Shown: positions 25,120-33,820 of the stretch, one piece after another
Layout: each line of letters starts with the position of its first letter
Numbering within the stretch: position 1 is the stretch's first letter
Origin: Caryophanales bacterium UBA6877
Lineage (GTDB): Bacteria; Bacillota_I; Bacilli_A; RFN20; CAG-826
Assembly: GCA_002451465.1 (NCBI GenBank)
Contig: DKCJ01000012.1
Coordinates: forward strand, 1-41,896
DNA: 41,896 nucleotides
Reading direction: 5' to 3'
Translations under genes and position numbers: made by a program
Notes under the pieces: generated by a model
Databases searched by the model: none
What the model was told of the DNA's origin: nothing
Seen by the model: the letters and a program-made list of their open reading frames with translations, nothing else

Positions 25120-25584
25120 ATGAAAGAAAAGACTGAAGGTATTAAAGTAATAGCTCAAAACAAAAAAGCATCATTTAATTATTATTTAAGTGACTTTTTA
25201 GAATGTGGAATTGCCTTGGTTGGTAGTGAAATAAAATCCATTAGAAATGGTGGATGTAATATAAGTGATGCTTATATCATTATTAAAAATGGTGAGGCAT
25301 ATATTTTAAATATGAATATATCTCCTTATGATAAAGCAGCAAATTTTACGCATGATCCTTTAAGAACAAGAAAACTTCTTTTGCATAAAAAAGAAATTAA
25401 TAAATTAAACAATAAAATTATTTTGGATGGATACACAATAGTTCCAGTAAAAATTTATTTAAAGAAAGGACGTTGCAAGGTCCTTATTGCAACAGGTAAA
25501 GGTAAAAAATTATACGATAAACGTGCTACTATTAAAGAAAGAGATGTTAATCGTAATTTAAATAAAGCTATGAAAAGGAATTAA
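25120..25584 (+). CDS. smpB: SsrA-binding protein SmpB
   Basis: 154 residues, standard length. It binds tmRNA and brings it to stalled ribosomes for trans-translation. Family motifs: NKKASFNYYLSD, EIKSIRNGGCNISDAY, AYILNMNISPYD, RTRKLLLHKKEI, and the basic C-terminal tail KGKGKKLYDKRATIKERD that enters the mRNA channel. The tmRNA gene itself was not found in the window. It is followed after 6 nt by a transporter S component. The start is ATG 25120, with no Shine-Dalgarno. Confidence 0.96.
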   Translation: MKEKTEGIKVIAQNKKASFNYYLSDFLECGIALVGSEIKSIRNGGCNISDAYIIIKNGEAYILNMNISPYDKAANFTHDPLRTRKLLLHKKEINKLNNKIILDGYTIVPVKIYLKKGRCKVLIATGKGKKLYDKRATIKERDVNRNLNKAMKRN

Positions 25585-25590
25585 TCTTTT

Positions 25591-26409
25591 ATGAAGAAAA
25601 TGACAATTTTATATAAAATTTCATTTAGTGCTTTATTTATTGCAATTGGAATTATTTTATCGAGGATTGTTGCTCTTCCTTCGCTTTTTGGATTGCCCTT
25701 TTTAAAAGTTTCTCTAAATCCATCAATTGTTATGTTTTCGTCTTTTTATCTTGGACCAATTTGGGGATTATTAGTTGGAACTTTTTGTGATATCTTTGGA
25801 TCGCTTTTAATTCCTCAAGGTGGTGCATTTAATCCAATTTTTACAATACCAGCTTCTTTAACTGGTTTAATGCCTTATTTATTGTATAAATTATTTGATA
25901 ATAAATTTGAAAAGAAGTTTCCAATTTCCTTAACAGTTATTTTGTCAATTGTAACAATCGGTATAACTATATATTTTTCTTTGAATAATTATATTTATAG
26001 TGAAAGTGGCAAAAAAGAATATTTTTTAGAAGGTTATCAAAGGATCTCTATTATTTTAGGGGCTTTTATATTATCAATTTTATATATTTTTGTAGTCTTT
26101 ATAATTAAAAATAAATTTAGTAACTTAAAAATTAATAAACAATATAATGTTTTTACTATTTCAACGGCAATATTGTTGACTTACTTTGTTTTTAAAATTC
26201 CAACTAGCAGTTTAATAAAGGCCTTTGTTCTTGAGTGGCCACTTTGGTTTGTTTTTTTAATGCAATCATTAGTTGGCTTATTTTCTTGTTTTGTACATAT
26301 AATATTAATAACAATTATTTTAAATGTAACGACATTTTTTAATATTAAAGGTGCGTTAGCTAAAGATGATTTAGATTTAAAGGAGAAGGAATATGGAAAA
26401 CAAAAATAA
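25591..26409 (+). CDS. ECF transporter substrate-binding (S) component, FolT-like
   Basis: 272 residues, about six to seven membrane helices. The N-terminal region (SLNPSIVMFSSFYLGPIWGLLVGTFCDIFGSLLIPQGGAFNPIFT) has the pattern of vitamin S components, closest in feel to the folate type: conserved Gly/Pro loop, then CDIFG and NPIFTIPASLTG. It would dock with the EcfA1-EcfA2-EcfT module encoded at 31273-33819. The spacing between the helices in the middle is enlarged by an extracellular loop near 130-150. Folate specificity is inferred only. AGGAA lies upstream of ATG. Confidence 0.82.
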   Translation: MKKMTILYKISFSALFIAIGIILSRIVALPSLFGLPFLKVSLNPSIVMFSSFYLGPIWGLLVGTFCDIFGSLLIPQGGAFNPIFTIPASLTGLMPYLLYKLFDNKFEKKFPISLTVILSIVTIGITIYFSLNNYIYSESGKKEYFLEGYQRISIILGAFILSILYIFVVFIIKNKFSNLKINKQYNVFTISTAILLTYFVFKIPTSSLIKAFVLEWPLWFVFLMQSLVGLFSCFVHIILITIILNVTTFFNIKGALAKDDLDLKEKEYGKQK

Positions 26410-26659
26410 GGAAGAAAATAAAGAAGAAATTATAAATAAAGATGAAACAAAAAAAGAAACTTTATCTAAAATTACTTGGAATCCAAAAGCTTTAGTAATA
26501 TTTATTGTCTGTCTTATTATTATTGTGGCCCTTGTAATCGTAATTTTATCTCTATCAAAAAATAACACCAATAATGGTGGTGGGACTTGCGATGATGGAA
26601 GCAAAACATGTCCTTTATTTTTAGATTATTTTTTAAATGTATTAACATCAATGTTATAA
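26393..26659 (+). CDS. Small single-span membrane protein with a Cys-pair exterior loop
   Basis: 88 residues. A charged Lys/Glu/Asn-rich N-terminus (1-35) is followed by one membrane helix (about 38-62, ALVIFIVCLIIIVALVIVIL), a short Asn/Gly linker and CDDGSKTC, which could form a disulfide. AGGAGAAGGA precedes ATG 26393, which overlaps the transporter gene by 17 nt. Its 3' end overlaps the convergent amidohydrolase gene by 34 nt, so its last residues may be a result of read-through of an older boundary. Function unknown. Confidence 0.7.
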   Translation: MENKNKEENKEEIINKDETKKETLSKITWNPKALVIFIVCLIIIVALVIVILSLSKNNTNNGGGTCDDGSKTCPLFLDYFLNVLTSML

Positions 26660-27435
26660 ATTTTTAAAGCGTTTTTATACATTATTTTTTCATAATCATC
26701 TTGAGAAAAACTTTTATCATTATCAAAATAACTTTGATAAAGAGGATTATCGAGAGTTTTTTCTCCATCAATTGGATTATCAGTACCAAAAAGTATTTTG
26801 TCAACTAAACCATTTTTAATAAATATATCTGTAGTTTTTATATCAACCCATGCAGTATCACAAAATAAATTTGGATACATTTTCATATATTTTAAACAAT
26901 CTTTATGATTTGATAAAAGTTCAGCGTGAGCGGCAATAAAATTAAGATGTGGCCAATCTTTACATACATCAGCCAGATATTTTATTTTTGAATATTTATC
27001 AGTTGCGGTATGAACTAAAATCGGTAATTTAAATTTTTCAGCTATTTTAAAATATGGAACTAGTAATTTATCAGTAATTTTTAATCTCGAACAAAATGGA
27101 TGAAATTTTAAACCATAAACAATATCTCGATTATTTAATATAAAATTTTCAACTTCTCTAATATTACTTTCGCTATGAGGTCGTATCCAGCACAGCATTC
27201 CAAAATTGTTATAGTTTTTTCTTACGAAATTTGAACAATTATTAAAGCCAATTAATTGTTGTACGATACGTGTTCTTTTATCATCTTTATCTTGGTATTC
27301 ATAGGAAATAAAACTAACTAAACTAAAATTAATTTTATGCGCTTTAGTGCTTTTTAATAAATTATTTTCACATTCTTTTAATGATGATAAATAACCAAGA
27401 TGAGTATGTGTATCAATAATATATTTACTTTTCAT
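26626..27435 (-). CDS. Amidohydrolase-family metal-dependent hydrolase
   Basis: 269 residues, a TIM-barrel of the amidohydrolase-2 type. Motifs in order: DTHTH (residues 8-12, first metal ligands), GLKFHPF, PILVHTATD, AAHAEL and FGTDNPIDGEK (final Asp). Substrate not predictable. On the minus strand TATTAT (27447-27442) is 6 nt before ATG with no ribosome binding site, so it is likely leaderless. It is divergent from the M18 peptidase and overlaps the small membrane protein gene at its 3' end. Confidence 0.85.
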   Translation of the reverse strand: MKSKYIIDTHTHLGYLSSLKECENNLLKSTKAHKINFSLVSFISYEYQDKDDKRTRIVQQLIGFNNCSNFVRKNYNNFGMLCWIRPHSESNIREVENFILNNRDIVYGLKFHPFCSRLKITDKLLVPYFKIAEKFKLPILVHTATDKYSKIKYLADVCKDWPHLNFIAAHAELLSNHKDCLKYMKMYPNLFCDTAWVDIKTTDIFIKNGLVDKILFGTDNPIDGEKTLDNPLYQSYFDNDKSFSQDDYEKIMYKNALKIYNIDVNTFKK

Positions 27436-27500
27436 AGAATTATAATAACACTAAATTTTTTATTTAGATATAATAATTATGGTCAATAAAAGGAGAATAT

Positions 27501-28883
27501 ATGTTAGATAAATATTGTTTTAGTAAATATGAAAATAAAGAGAAACTTGATTTATTTTCAAAAGAGTATATTGATTTCTTATCAAAATGTAAAAATGAAA
27601 GATTAGTTGTTGAATATGCTAAAAAATTAGCCGAAGAAAATGGTTTTAAACCACTTGATAGTTATTTTTCGACTATATTACCATCTGAATTAAAAGCTGG
27701 TGATAAAGTTTACGCTATCAATCGAAACAAAAACATTGTTTTATTTGTAATTGGTAGTGAACCATTAGAAAATGGTTTAAATATTTTAGGTGCCCATATT
27801 GATTCACCAAGATTAGATTTAAAACAAAATCCTCTATATGAATCGACAAATTTTGCACTTTTAGACACTCATTATTATGGTGGAATTAAAAAATATCAAT
27901 GGGTTACCATTCCTCTTGCTCTTGTTGGTGTAGTTTGTAAAAAAGATGGTACAACTGTTAACATTAATATAGGTTTAGATGATAATGATCCAGTTCTTGG
28001 TATTTCAGATTTATTAATTCATCTTTCAGGAGAACAAATGCAAAAGAAAGCAGCAGAGGTTATTCCTGGAGAAAATTTAGATGTAACTTGTGGTTTGTAT
28101 CCATTAAATGGCGAAGAAAAAGATGCTGTTAAAAAGAATATTTTAAAAATATTTAAAGATAAATATGGAATTGATGAAGAAGATTTTATTTCTTCAGAAA
28201 TTGAAGTTGTTCCTGCCTTTAAGGCTAAAGAATATGGTTTAGATAGAAGTATGATTGCCGCTTATGGGCATGATGATAGAGTATGTGCATATACTTCTTT
28301 AAGAGCTATTCTCGATATGAAAGAAGTTAAAAGAACTTCGTGTTGTATATTAGTTGACAAAGAAGAAGTAGGAAGTATTGGTGCAACTGGTGCACAAAGT
28401 AAATTCTTTGAAGATGTTATTGCAGAATTATTAAGTCTTACAAATGGTGGATATAATGATCTAAAATTTAGAAAAACTATTTCTAATTCAAATATGCTTA
28501 GTAGTGATGTTTCGGCTGGTATGGATCCTTTATTTTTAAGTGTGTGTGAATCAAAAAATAGTTGTTATTTAGGTAAAGGAATTGTTTTCAATAAATATAC
28601 TGGTGCACGTGGTAAGAGTGGATGCAATGATGCGAATCCTGAATTTATTGCAAAATTAAGAAAGATTATGGATGAAGATAATGTTTATTATCAAACTTCT
28701 GAATTAGGTAAAGTTGACCAAGGTGGTGGTGGCACTATTGCCTATATTCTTGCAAATTTAAATATGAATGTTATAGATGCTGGTGTTCCTGTTTTAAATA
28801 TGCATTCACCAATGGAAGTTGTTGCTAAAGTTGATGTTTATGAAGCTTATGAAGCTTATAAAACTTTCCTTAAAAAAGCATAA
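27501..28883 (+). CDS. M18 family aminopeptidase
   Basis: 460 residues, full-length peptidase family M18 (aspartyl aminopeptidase type), a cytoplasmic dinuclear-zinc enzyme trimming N-terminal residues from peptides. Motifs: GAHIDSPRLDLK (first His/Asp, near residue 99), YGHDDRVCAY (bridging Asp), DKEEVGSIGATGAQS (catalytic Glu pair) and VLNMHSPMEV (last His). AAAGGAG lies before ATG and TATAAT is at 27469-27474. Monocistronic with its own terminator. Together with PepT it points to use of peptides. Confidence 0.94.
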   Translation: MLDKYCFSKYENKEKLDLFSKEYIDFLSKCKNERLVVEYAKKLAEENGFKPLDSYFSTILPSELKAGDKVYAINRNKNIVLFVIGSEPLENGLNILGAHIDSPRLDLKQNPLYESTNFALLDTHYYGGIKKYQWVTIPLALVGVVCKKDGTTVNINIGLDDNDPVLGISDLLIHLSGEQMQKKAAEVIPGENLDVTCGLYPLNGEEKDAVKKNILKIFKDKYGIDEEDFISSEIEVVPAFKAKEYGLDRSMIAAYGHDDRVCAYTSLRAILDMKEVKRTSCCILVDKEEVGSIGATGAQSKFFEDVIAELLSLTNGGYNDLKFRKTISNSNMLSSDVSAGMDPLFLSVCESKNSCYLGKGIVFNKYTGARGKSGCNDANPEFIAKLRKIMDEDNVYYQTSELGKVDQGGGGTIAYILANLNMNVIDAGVPVLNMHSPMEVVAKVDVYEAYEAYKTFLKKA

Positions 28884-28909
28884 TTATTAATTTTAAAAAT
28901 AAAATATAT

Positions 28910-28949
28910 AAAACTTTTAAGATTTAATGTCTTAAAAGTTTTTTATTTT
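28910..28949 (+). terminator. Rho-independent terminator of the M18 peptidase
   Basis: AAAACTTTTAAGA (28910-28922) pairs with TCTTAAAAGTTTT (28930-28942) around a 7-nt loop, with a T6 run (28939-28944). Confidence 0.8.
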
Positions 28950-29002
28950 AAATTGAATAAGGGAATACATTTAAAAAAGTTTAATTTAGTTGGTCTTTAA
29001 AG

Positions 29003-29008
29003 TATAAT
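29003..29008 (+). promoter_or_regulatory. -10 box of the pepT-ecf-truA operon
   Basis: TATAAT (29003-29008) with TTTAAT (28980-28985) 17 bp upstream. A GAGGA ribosome binding site follows before ATG 29028, unlike the leaderless genes. Confidence 0.6.
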
Positions 29009-29027
29009 ATTTCACGAGGATAAATTA

Positions 29028-29600
29028 ATGGAAAAACCAGGAACTAAGAAATCTAAAATATATATATTCTTAATGGCTTTACCAATATTAATTGGTATAG
29101 TTTTATATGTTACTTATTGTTCTTTAACTCCTAATTATCAATGGATTTATAATAATGAAATAGTTCATTTAACTGATTTAAATGAAGTTGATTCCTATCT
29201 TTATAAAATAAACGATGAAAATAATTGTATTACACCTAAAATTGAAAATTTAAACGATAGTTATACTTCTAATAAAAAAGAAGAGGAAATATTTTTGATT
29301 AATTTAGAAAAACTTAATAATTTAAATAATGTATATCAAAAATTGATTCTTAATTTCTCTATTGAGGCAAAAGTTGGTGAAGACGATAAAGCTAGTTCTT
29401 ATATGAAACTTTTTATTGATGATAAACTTATTAAAACAATTGCATTATCTAGTAGTGCTACAGAATACAATATTTCTAGTATTAATTTTAAAAACTTTGC
29501 AAAACTACTTGTTAGTAGAGCTACATACACTAAAGATGAAAATAGTGCGATACCTATAGTGAATTTCAAAGATTTAAAAATTAAAGTTTTAGGAGCATAA
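29028..29600 (+). CDS. Membrane-anchored hypothetical protein
   Basis: 190 residues, not recognised. A short basic start (MEKPGTKKSK) leads into one membrane helix at about 10-33 (IYIFLMALPILIGIVLYVTY). The rest is probably extracellular, Asn/Glu/Ser-rich and beta-strand-like, ending KDLKIKVLGA. No lipobox or enzymatic motif. CGAGGA is about 9 nt upstream. It opens a tight seven-gene operon; pepT starts 3 nt after its stop. Confidence 0.75.
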   Translation: MEKPGTKKSKIYIFLMALPILIGIVLYVTYCSLTPNYQWIYNNEIVHLTDLNEVDSYLYKINDENNCITPKIENLNDSYTSNKKEEEIFLINLEKLNNLNNVYQKLILNFSIEAKVGEDDKASSYMKLFIDDKLIKTIALSSSATEYNISSINFKNFAKLLVSRATYTKDENSAIPIVNFKDLKIKVLGA

Positions 29601-29602
29601 AT

Positions 29603-30799
29603 ATGACATTAGAAGAAAGATTTAAAAAATACATTGCCTTTGATACGATGAGTAGTGAAACATCTAAGACTTATCCATCAACAGTTTCTCAATTAAATTT
29701 TGGGGATATGCTTGTTGAAGATTTAAAAGAAATTGGCGTAAGTAACGCCTATAAGGATGAATATGGATTAGTTTATGGTTTTATTGACGCAAAAAAAGAT
29801 AAAACTATTTGTTTAATTGCTCATATGGATACATCTCCCGCTTTAATTGGAGGAATTAAAAATCCAAAAAATGTTTATAATTATCAAGGCGATGATATTG
29901 TCCTAAATGATAAATATGTTTTAAGCCCTAAAGTTTTCCCATTTATGAAAAATTTGATTGGTGATGATTTATTAGTTACAGATGGCGAACATTTATTAGG
30001 TGGCGATGATAAAGCTGGAGTAGCAATTATTTTTGAAGTTGCAAAATATTTTGTTCTTCATAAAGAAGAATTTAATTTCAATTTAAGTATATGTTTTACA
30101 CCTGATGAAGAAATCGGCGCAGGTTGGAAACATTTTGATGTTAAAAAAGCAAAAGCTGACTTTGGTTTTACTCTTGATGGAGAATCAATTTATGAAGCTA
30201 ATTATGAAAATTTTAATGCCTCTAGTGCTACGATAAATATTCATGGTGTTGGGGTTCACCCTGGCTCAGCAAAAGATGTTATGGAAAATGCTGCATCAAT
30301 TGCAACAGAATTTCAAAATTTAATGCCAAAGAATGAAGTTCCTGAAAAAACGGAAGGATATGAAGGTTTCATTCATCTTTGTTCAATAAGTGGTGATGTT
30401 GAAAAAGCTACACTTGAATATATTATTCGTGATCACGATAAAAATAAATTATTAGAAAAAGAAAAGCTCATGGAAAATGGCGTGGAAACTCTAAGGAAGA
30501 TTCATCCTAAAGCAAAAATAGAAATTGATATTAAAAGTGAATATAAAAACATGGCATATTATTTTAGAGAACATCCAGAAGCTATTGAATTAATTAATAA
30601 AGCTTATCTTAAGAGTGGGACTAAATTAAGTTATACTCCAATTCGTGGTGGAACTGATGGTGCAATGATTACTTATATGGGTTTACCATGTCCTAATTTA
30701 GGGACTGGTGATTTTAATCCACATGGAAGATATGAATTTGTTTCTTTAACTGAAATGAATAAAATGGTCGAGATTATAAAGGATTTATTAAGGGAGTAA
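29603..30799 (+). CDS. pepT: Peptidase T (tripeptide aminopeptidase)
   Basis: 398 residues, M20B family; it removes the N-terminal residue of tripeptides in the cytoplasm. Zinc ligands and catalytic residues: AHMDTSPA (His74, Asp76), LGGDDKAG (bridging Asp), PDEEIG (catalytic Glu and Glu ligand), LDGE and RGGTDGAMITYMGLPCPNLGTG with FNPHGRYEFV near the end. AGGAG precedes the start. It is followed 3 nt later by the dCMP deaminase gene. Works with the M18 enzyme in peptide use. Confidence 0.96.
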   Translation: MTLEERFKKYIAFDTMSSETSKTYPSTVSQLNFGDMLVEDLKEIGVSNAYKDEYGLVYGFIDAKKDKTICLIAHMDTSPALIGGIKNPKNVYNYQGDDIVLNDKYVLSPKVFPFMKNLIGDDLLVTDGEHLLGGDDKAGVAIIFEVAKYFVLHKEEFNFNLSICFTPDEEIGAGWKHFDVKKAKADFGFTLDGESIYEANYENFNASSATINIHGVGVHPGSAKDVMENAASIATEFQNLMPKNEVPEKTEGYEGFIHLCSISGDVEKATLEYIIRDHDKNKLLEKEKLMENGVETLRKIHPKAKIEIDIKSEYKNMAYYFREHPEAIELINKAYLKSGTKLSYTPIRGGTDGAMITYMGLPCPNLGTGDFNPHGRYEFVSLTEMNKMVEIIKDLLRE

Positions 30800-30802
30800 G
30801 TT

Positions 30803-31273
30803 ATGCAACAAGTAATTTCATGGGATGAGTGCTTCATGTGTATGGCAATAATTGCTAGTAAAAGAAGTAAAGATCCATCAAGTCAGGTTGGTGCAGTTAT
30901 TGTCGATAATGATCATAAAGTTGTTTCAATTGGATATAATGGTATGCCAAGAAATATCGATGATAAAGATTTAACATGGAACAAAAATGAAGGGTTAGAT
31001 AACAAGTATTTGTATGTTTGTCATGCAGAATTTAATGCAATTTTAAATGTTAGAAATGGTTCTTCAGTAAATGGCTGTACGGTTTATGTAACCTTATTTC
31101 CATGCAATGAATGCAGTAAAGCAATTATTCAAACGGGCATTAAAAAAATTATTTATCTTGATGATAAATATGCTGACTCTATTGAAACGAAAGCGAGTAA
31201 AAAAATGCTAGATTTAGCTGGTATTAAATATGAAAAATACGAGGGAAAGATAAAAGAAGTAATTTTAAAATAA
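30803..31273 (+). CDS. dCMP deaminase (ComEB type)
   Basis: 156 residues, cytidine/deoxycytidylate deaminase fold, which supplies dUMP for dTMP synthesis. Zinc and catalytic motif CHAEFNAI (His74, Glu76) and PCNECSKAI (Cys pair near 101 and 104). The N-terminus has SKRSKDPSSQVGAVIV, typical of dCMP deaminases, and GYNGMPRN for substrate phosphate binding. In the genus Bacillus the homologue is comEB, but no comE genes are here. GGGAG precedes ATG. Its stop overlaps the start of ecfA1 by one base (TAATG). Confidence 0.93.
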   Translation: MQQVISWDECFMCMAIIASKRSKDPSSQVGAVIVDNDHKVVSIGYNGMPRNIDDKDLTWNKNEGLDNKYLYVCHAEFNAILNVRNGSSVNGCTVYVTLFPCNECSKAIIQTGIKKIIYLDDKYADSIETKASKKMLDLAGIKYEKYEGKIKEVILK

Positions 31274-32106
31274 TGGAACAAAAGGTAGTTTTAGAAGTTA
31301 AAAATTTAAATTATAAATACGAAAAAGATGTCGATACTTTAAATGATATATCTTTTTCAATAAATAAAGGTGAATATGTCACCCTTATTGGCCATAATGG
31401 GAGTGGAAAATCTACACTCGCTAAACTTTTATGCTACTTACTTGAACCTACTAGTGGTGAAATTTACTTAAATGGCGAAAAAGAAGATGAAAAAAATATT
31501 TCGATGATAAGAAAAACAATAGGGATTGTTTTTCAAAATCCTGATAATCAGTTTATTGGTTCAACGGTTGAGGATGATATTGCTTTTGGTTTAGAAAATC
31601 GAAATATAGAAACTAATAAGATGCATGAACTTGTTCGTGAATACGCAAAAAAAGTTCATATGGATCAATTTTTAGCTAAAGAACCTAGTGAAATTTCAGG
31701 TGGTCAAAAGCAACGTGTTGCCATTGCTGGAATTTTAGCATTAGGTTTAAAAATAATTATTTTTGATGAGGCCACATCAATGCTTGATCCAGAAGGTGTT
31801 GAAGATATTAAGCGACTTATTTTAAACATGAAAAAAGAAGATAAAGATTTAACTTTTATTTCAATTACCCATGATATTGAAGAAGCTTATAATTCGGATA
31901 GAGTAATTATTTTAAATAAAGGTAAACTTTTTAAAGATGGTAAACCTGAAGATGTTTTTAGTAATTTTAATGATATAAAGAATATTGGATTAGACCTTCC
32001 ATTTGCGATAAAAATAAAAAATAGTTTAAACGAAAAAGGAATTTTAATCCCTAAAGACATTAATAATATTGATGATTTAGCGAGGTATATATGCAAATTG
32101 AAGTAA
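31273..32106 (+). CDS. ecfA1: ECF transporter ATPase subunit A1
   Basis: 277 residues. Walker A GHNGSGKST near 40-48, Q-loop VFQNPDNQF (the ECF form with NPDNQ), signature SGGQKQRVAIAG, Walker B IIFDEATSMLDPEG, switch His in SITHDIEEA. With EcfA2 and EcfT it energises vitamin-uptake S components. It starts with a one-base overlap on comEB and lacks a good ribosome binding site, so translational coupling is likely. It overlaps ecfA2 by 16 nt. Confidence 0.95.
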   Translation: MEQKVVLEVKNLNYKYEKDVDTLNDISFSINKGEYVTLIGHNGSGKSTLAKLLCYLLEPTSGEIYLNGEKEDEKNISMIRKTIGIVFQNPDNQFIGSTVEDDIAFGLENRNIETNKMHELVREYAKKVHMDQFLAKEPSEISGGQKQRVAIAGILALGLKIIIFDEATSMLDPEGVEDIKRLILNMKKEDKDLTFISITHDIEEAYNSDRVIILNKGKLFKDGKPEDVFSNFNDIKNIGLDLPFAIKIKNSLNEKGILIPKDINNIDDLARYICKLK

Positions 32107-32951
32107 AGAATGTTTCATATACCTATTTTGTAAGTAAACACGAATTTTATAAGGCGCTTGATAACGTTTCTTTTTCAGTTGAAAAAGGTGATTTTGTTGC
32201 GGTTGTTGGGAAAACTGGAGCAGGGAAATCAACATTAATGCAAATGTTAAACGGTCTACTTTATCCAACAAGTGGCGAAGTTATTATCGATAATTTTATT
32301 GTTTCAAGTGATAAAAAAAGAAGAAGTAAAAAATTATTTTTATTAAGAAAAAAAGTTGGTATGGTTTTCCAATTTCCAGAATATCAATTATTCGAAGAAA
32401 ATGTCTTAAAAGACGTTATGTTTGGTCCTAAAAATTTTGGTTTGAAAGAGGATGAGGCAAAAAAGGTTGCCATTAAAGCTTTAAATGATGTTGGTATTCC
32501 TGAAAGTTATTTCAAAAAATCTCCTTTTGAATTATCGGGTGGGGAAAAAAGAAAAATTGCAATCGCCGGAATACTTGCCTCAAATCCAGATATTATTGTT
32601 TTAGATGAACCAACTGCTGGCCTTGATCCATCTTCCAAATTGGAAATTATGGATTTAATAAAAAAATTAAATGTAGGTGGTAAAACAGTAATTTTAGTAA
32701 CTCATGATATGGATGTTGTAATGAATTATGCAAAAAAAGTTGTTGTTTTAAATGATGCAAAGTTAATTAAAATTACGATTCCTGAAAAACTTTTTAACGA
32801 AGAAGATATTGAAAGTTATAGTTTAGAAATTCCAACTTTATATAAATTTAAGAAAGCCCTTAAAAAGTATGGTTTTAAAAAGGATTTATCTTTAATTAAT
32901 GATTATGATGCATTAATTAAAGCAATTGTTGAGGAAAAGAAAAATGGATAG
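32091..32951 (+). CDS. ecfA2: ECF transporter ATPase subunit A2
   Basis: 286 residues. Walker A GKTGAGKST, Q-loop VFQFPEYQLFEE (the FPEYQ form of the second ATPase), signature LSGGEKRKIAIAG, Walker B IIVLDEPTAGLDP, switch VTHDMD. Together with EcfA1 it forms the asymmetric ATPase dimer. GAGG lies before the start inside ecfA1. It overlaps ecfT by 8 nt. Confidence 0.95.
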   Translation: MQIEVKNVSYTYFVSKHEFYKALDNVSFSVEKGDFVAVVGKTGAGKSTLMQMLNGLLYPTSGEVIIDNFIVSSDKKRRSKKLFLLRKKVGMVFQFPEYQLFEENVLKDVMFGPKNFGLKEDEAKKVAIKALNDVGIPESYFKKSPFELSGGEKRKIAIAGILASNPDIIVLDEPTAGLDPSSKLEIMDLIKKLNVGGKTVILVTHDMDVVMNYAKKVVVLNDAKLIKITIPEKLFNEEDIESYSLEIPTLYKFKKALKKYGFKKDLSLINDYDALIKAIVEEKKNG

Positions 32952-33819
32952 AGTATTTGGAAAATATAAAAATACAAATACGATTATTCATAAACTTGAT
33001 AGTCGTTTAAAAATATTTAGCCTTATATTATTGATGGTTATTATTTTTTTAGGGTATGGCAATTTTGCTAATACTTTTTTTGTGTTAGGAATTATTTCCT
33101 TATTTATATTAATTTTAATGATAATTTCGAAAGTTTCTTTTTTGAGTTTTCTTAAATCGCTAAATTCTATATGGTTCATGCTTTTTATCTTAGTTTTAAT
33201 TAATTGTTTTGCACCATATGAAGATTATTCTCATCCAATGATTGTTTTTAATAATGGATTTACTATTTATTATGAATCGTTATTTAGCTCTTTAAAGGTT
33301 GCTTTAAGAATTATTCTTATGATCGCTTTAACAATGATTTTAACTACAACTACTAGTCCATTAGATATTACTTATGCTTTTGAATGGTATTTAGCACCAT
33401 TAAAAATTTTTAAATTTCCAACACAAGTTATTTCAATGACTCTATCTCTTGCTTTAAGATTTGTTCCAACATTATTAGAAGAGGCAAACCGAATTATGAG
33501 AGCACAAAAATCTCGTGGTGTTGATTATAATCGTGGGTTTATTTCAAAAAAGATAAAGTCTATTACAACACTTATTATCCCTCTTTTAGTTAGTTGTTTT
33601 TCAAGAAGTGATGAGTTAGCTTTAGCAATGGATGCTAGAGGATATGATCCTTATGCTAAAAGAAGTAAATATAGGGTACTTCATTTTTCTTTTAAAGATT
33701 TATTGTCATTAATTATTTTGTTTTGTTTTGTTGGTGGAGCGATTACAATATCAGTTTTAATATCTTTTTATCATTTAGATTTGCTTGATTTTTTATTTAA
33801 AATTAAGGGGACTTATTAA
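32944..33819 (+). CDS. ecfT: ECF transporter transmembrane subunit T
   Basis: 291 residues, five to six membrane helices and the two Ala-Arg-Gly coupling motifs: AQKSRGVDYNRG and AMDARGYDPYAKR, which contact the ATPases. N-terminal HKLDSRLKI is typical. The start is ATG 32944 after GAGGAAAAG; an upstream frame from 32926 is rejected. Five bases downstream of ATG-proximal gene order ecfA1-A2-T is the group II ECF arrangement shared by many S components. It leads into truA one base later. Confidence 0.95.
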   Translation: MDRVFGKYKNTNTIIHKLDSRLKIFSLILLMVIIFLGYGNFANTFFVLGIISLFILILMIISKVSFLSFLKSLNSIWFMLFILVLINCFAPYEDYSHPMIVFNNGFTIYYESLFSSLKVALRIILMIALTMILTTTTSPLDITYAFEWYLAPLKIFKFPTQVISMTLSLALRFVPTLLEEANRIMRAQKSRGVDYNRGFISKKIKSITTLIIPLLVSCFSRSDELALAMDARGYDPYAKRSKYRVLHFSFKDLLSLIILFCFVGGAITISVLISFYHLDLLDFLFKIKGTY

Positions 33820-33820
33820 T

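Noticed and set aside
25591..26409. Folate riboswitch for the FolT-like gene
   Set aside because: Only 6 nt separate it from smpB; there is no leader to hold a riboswitch.
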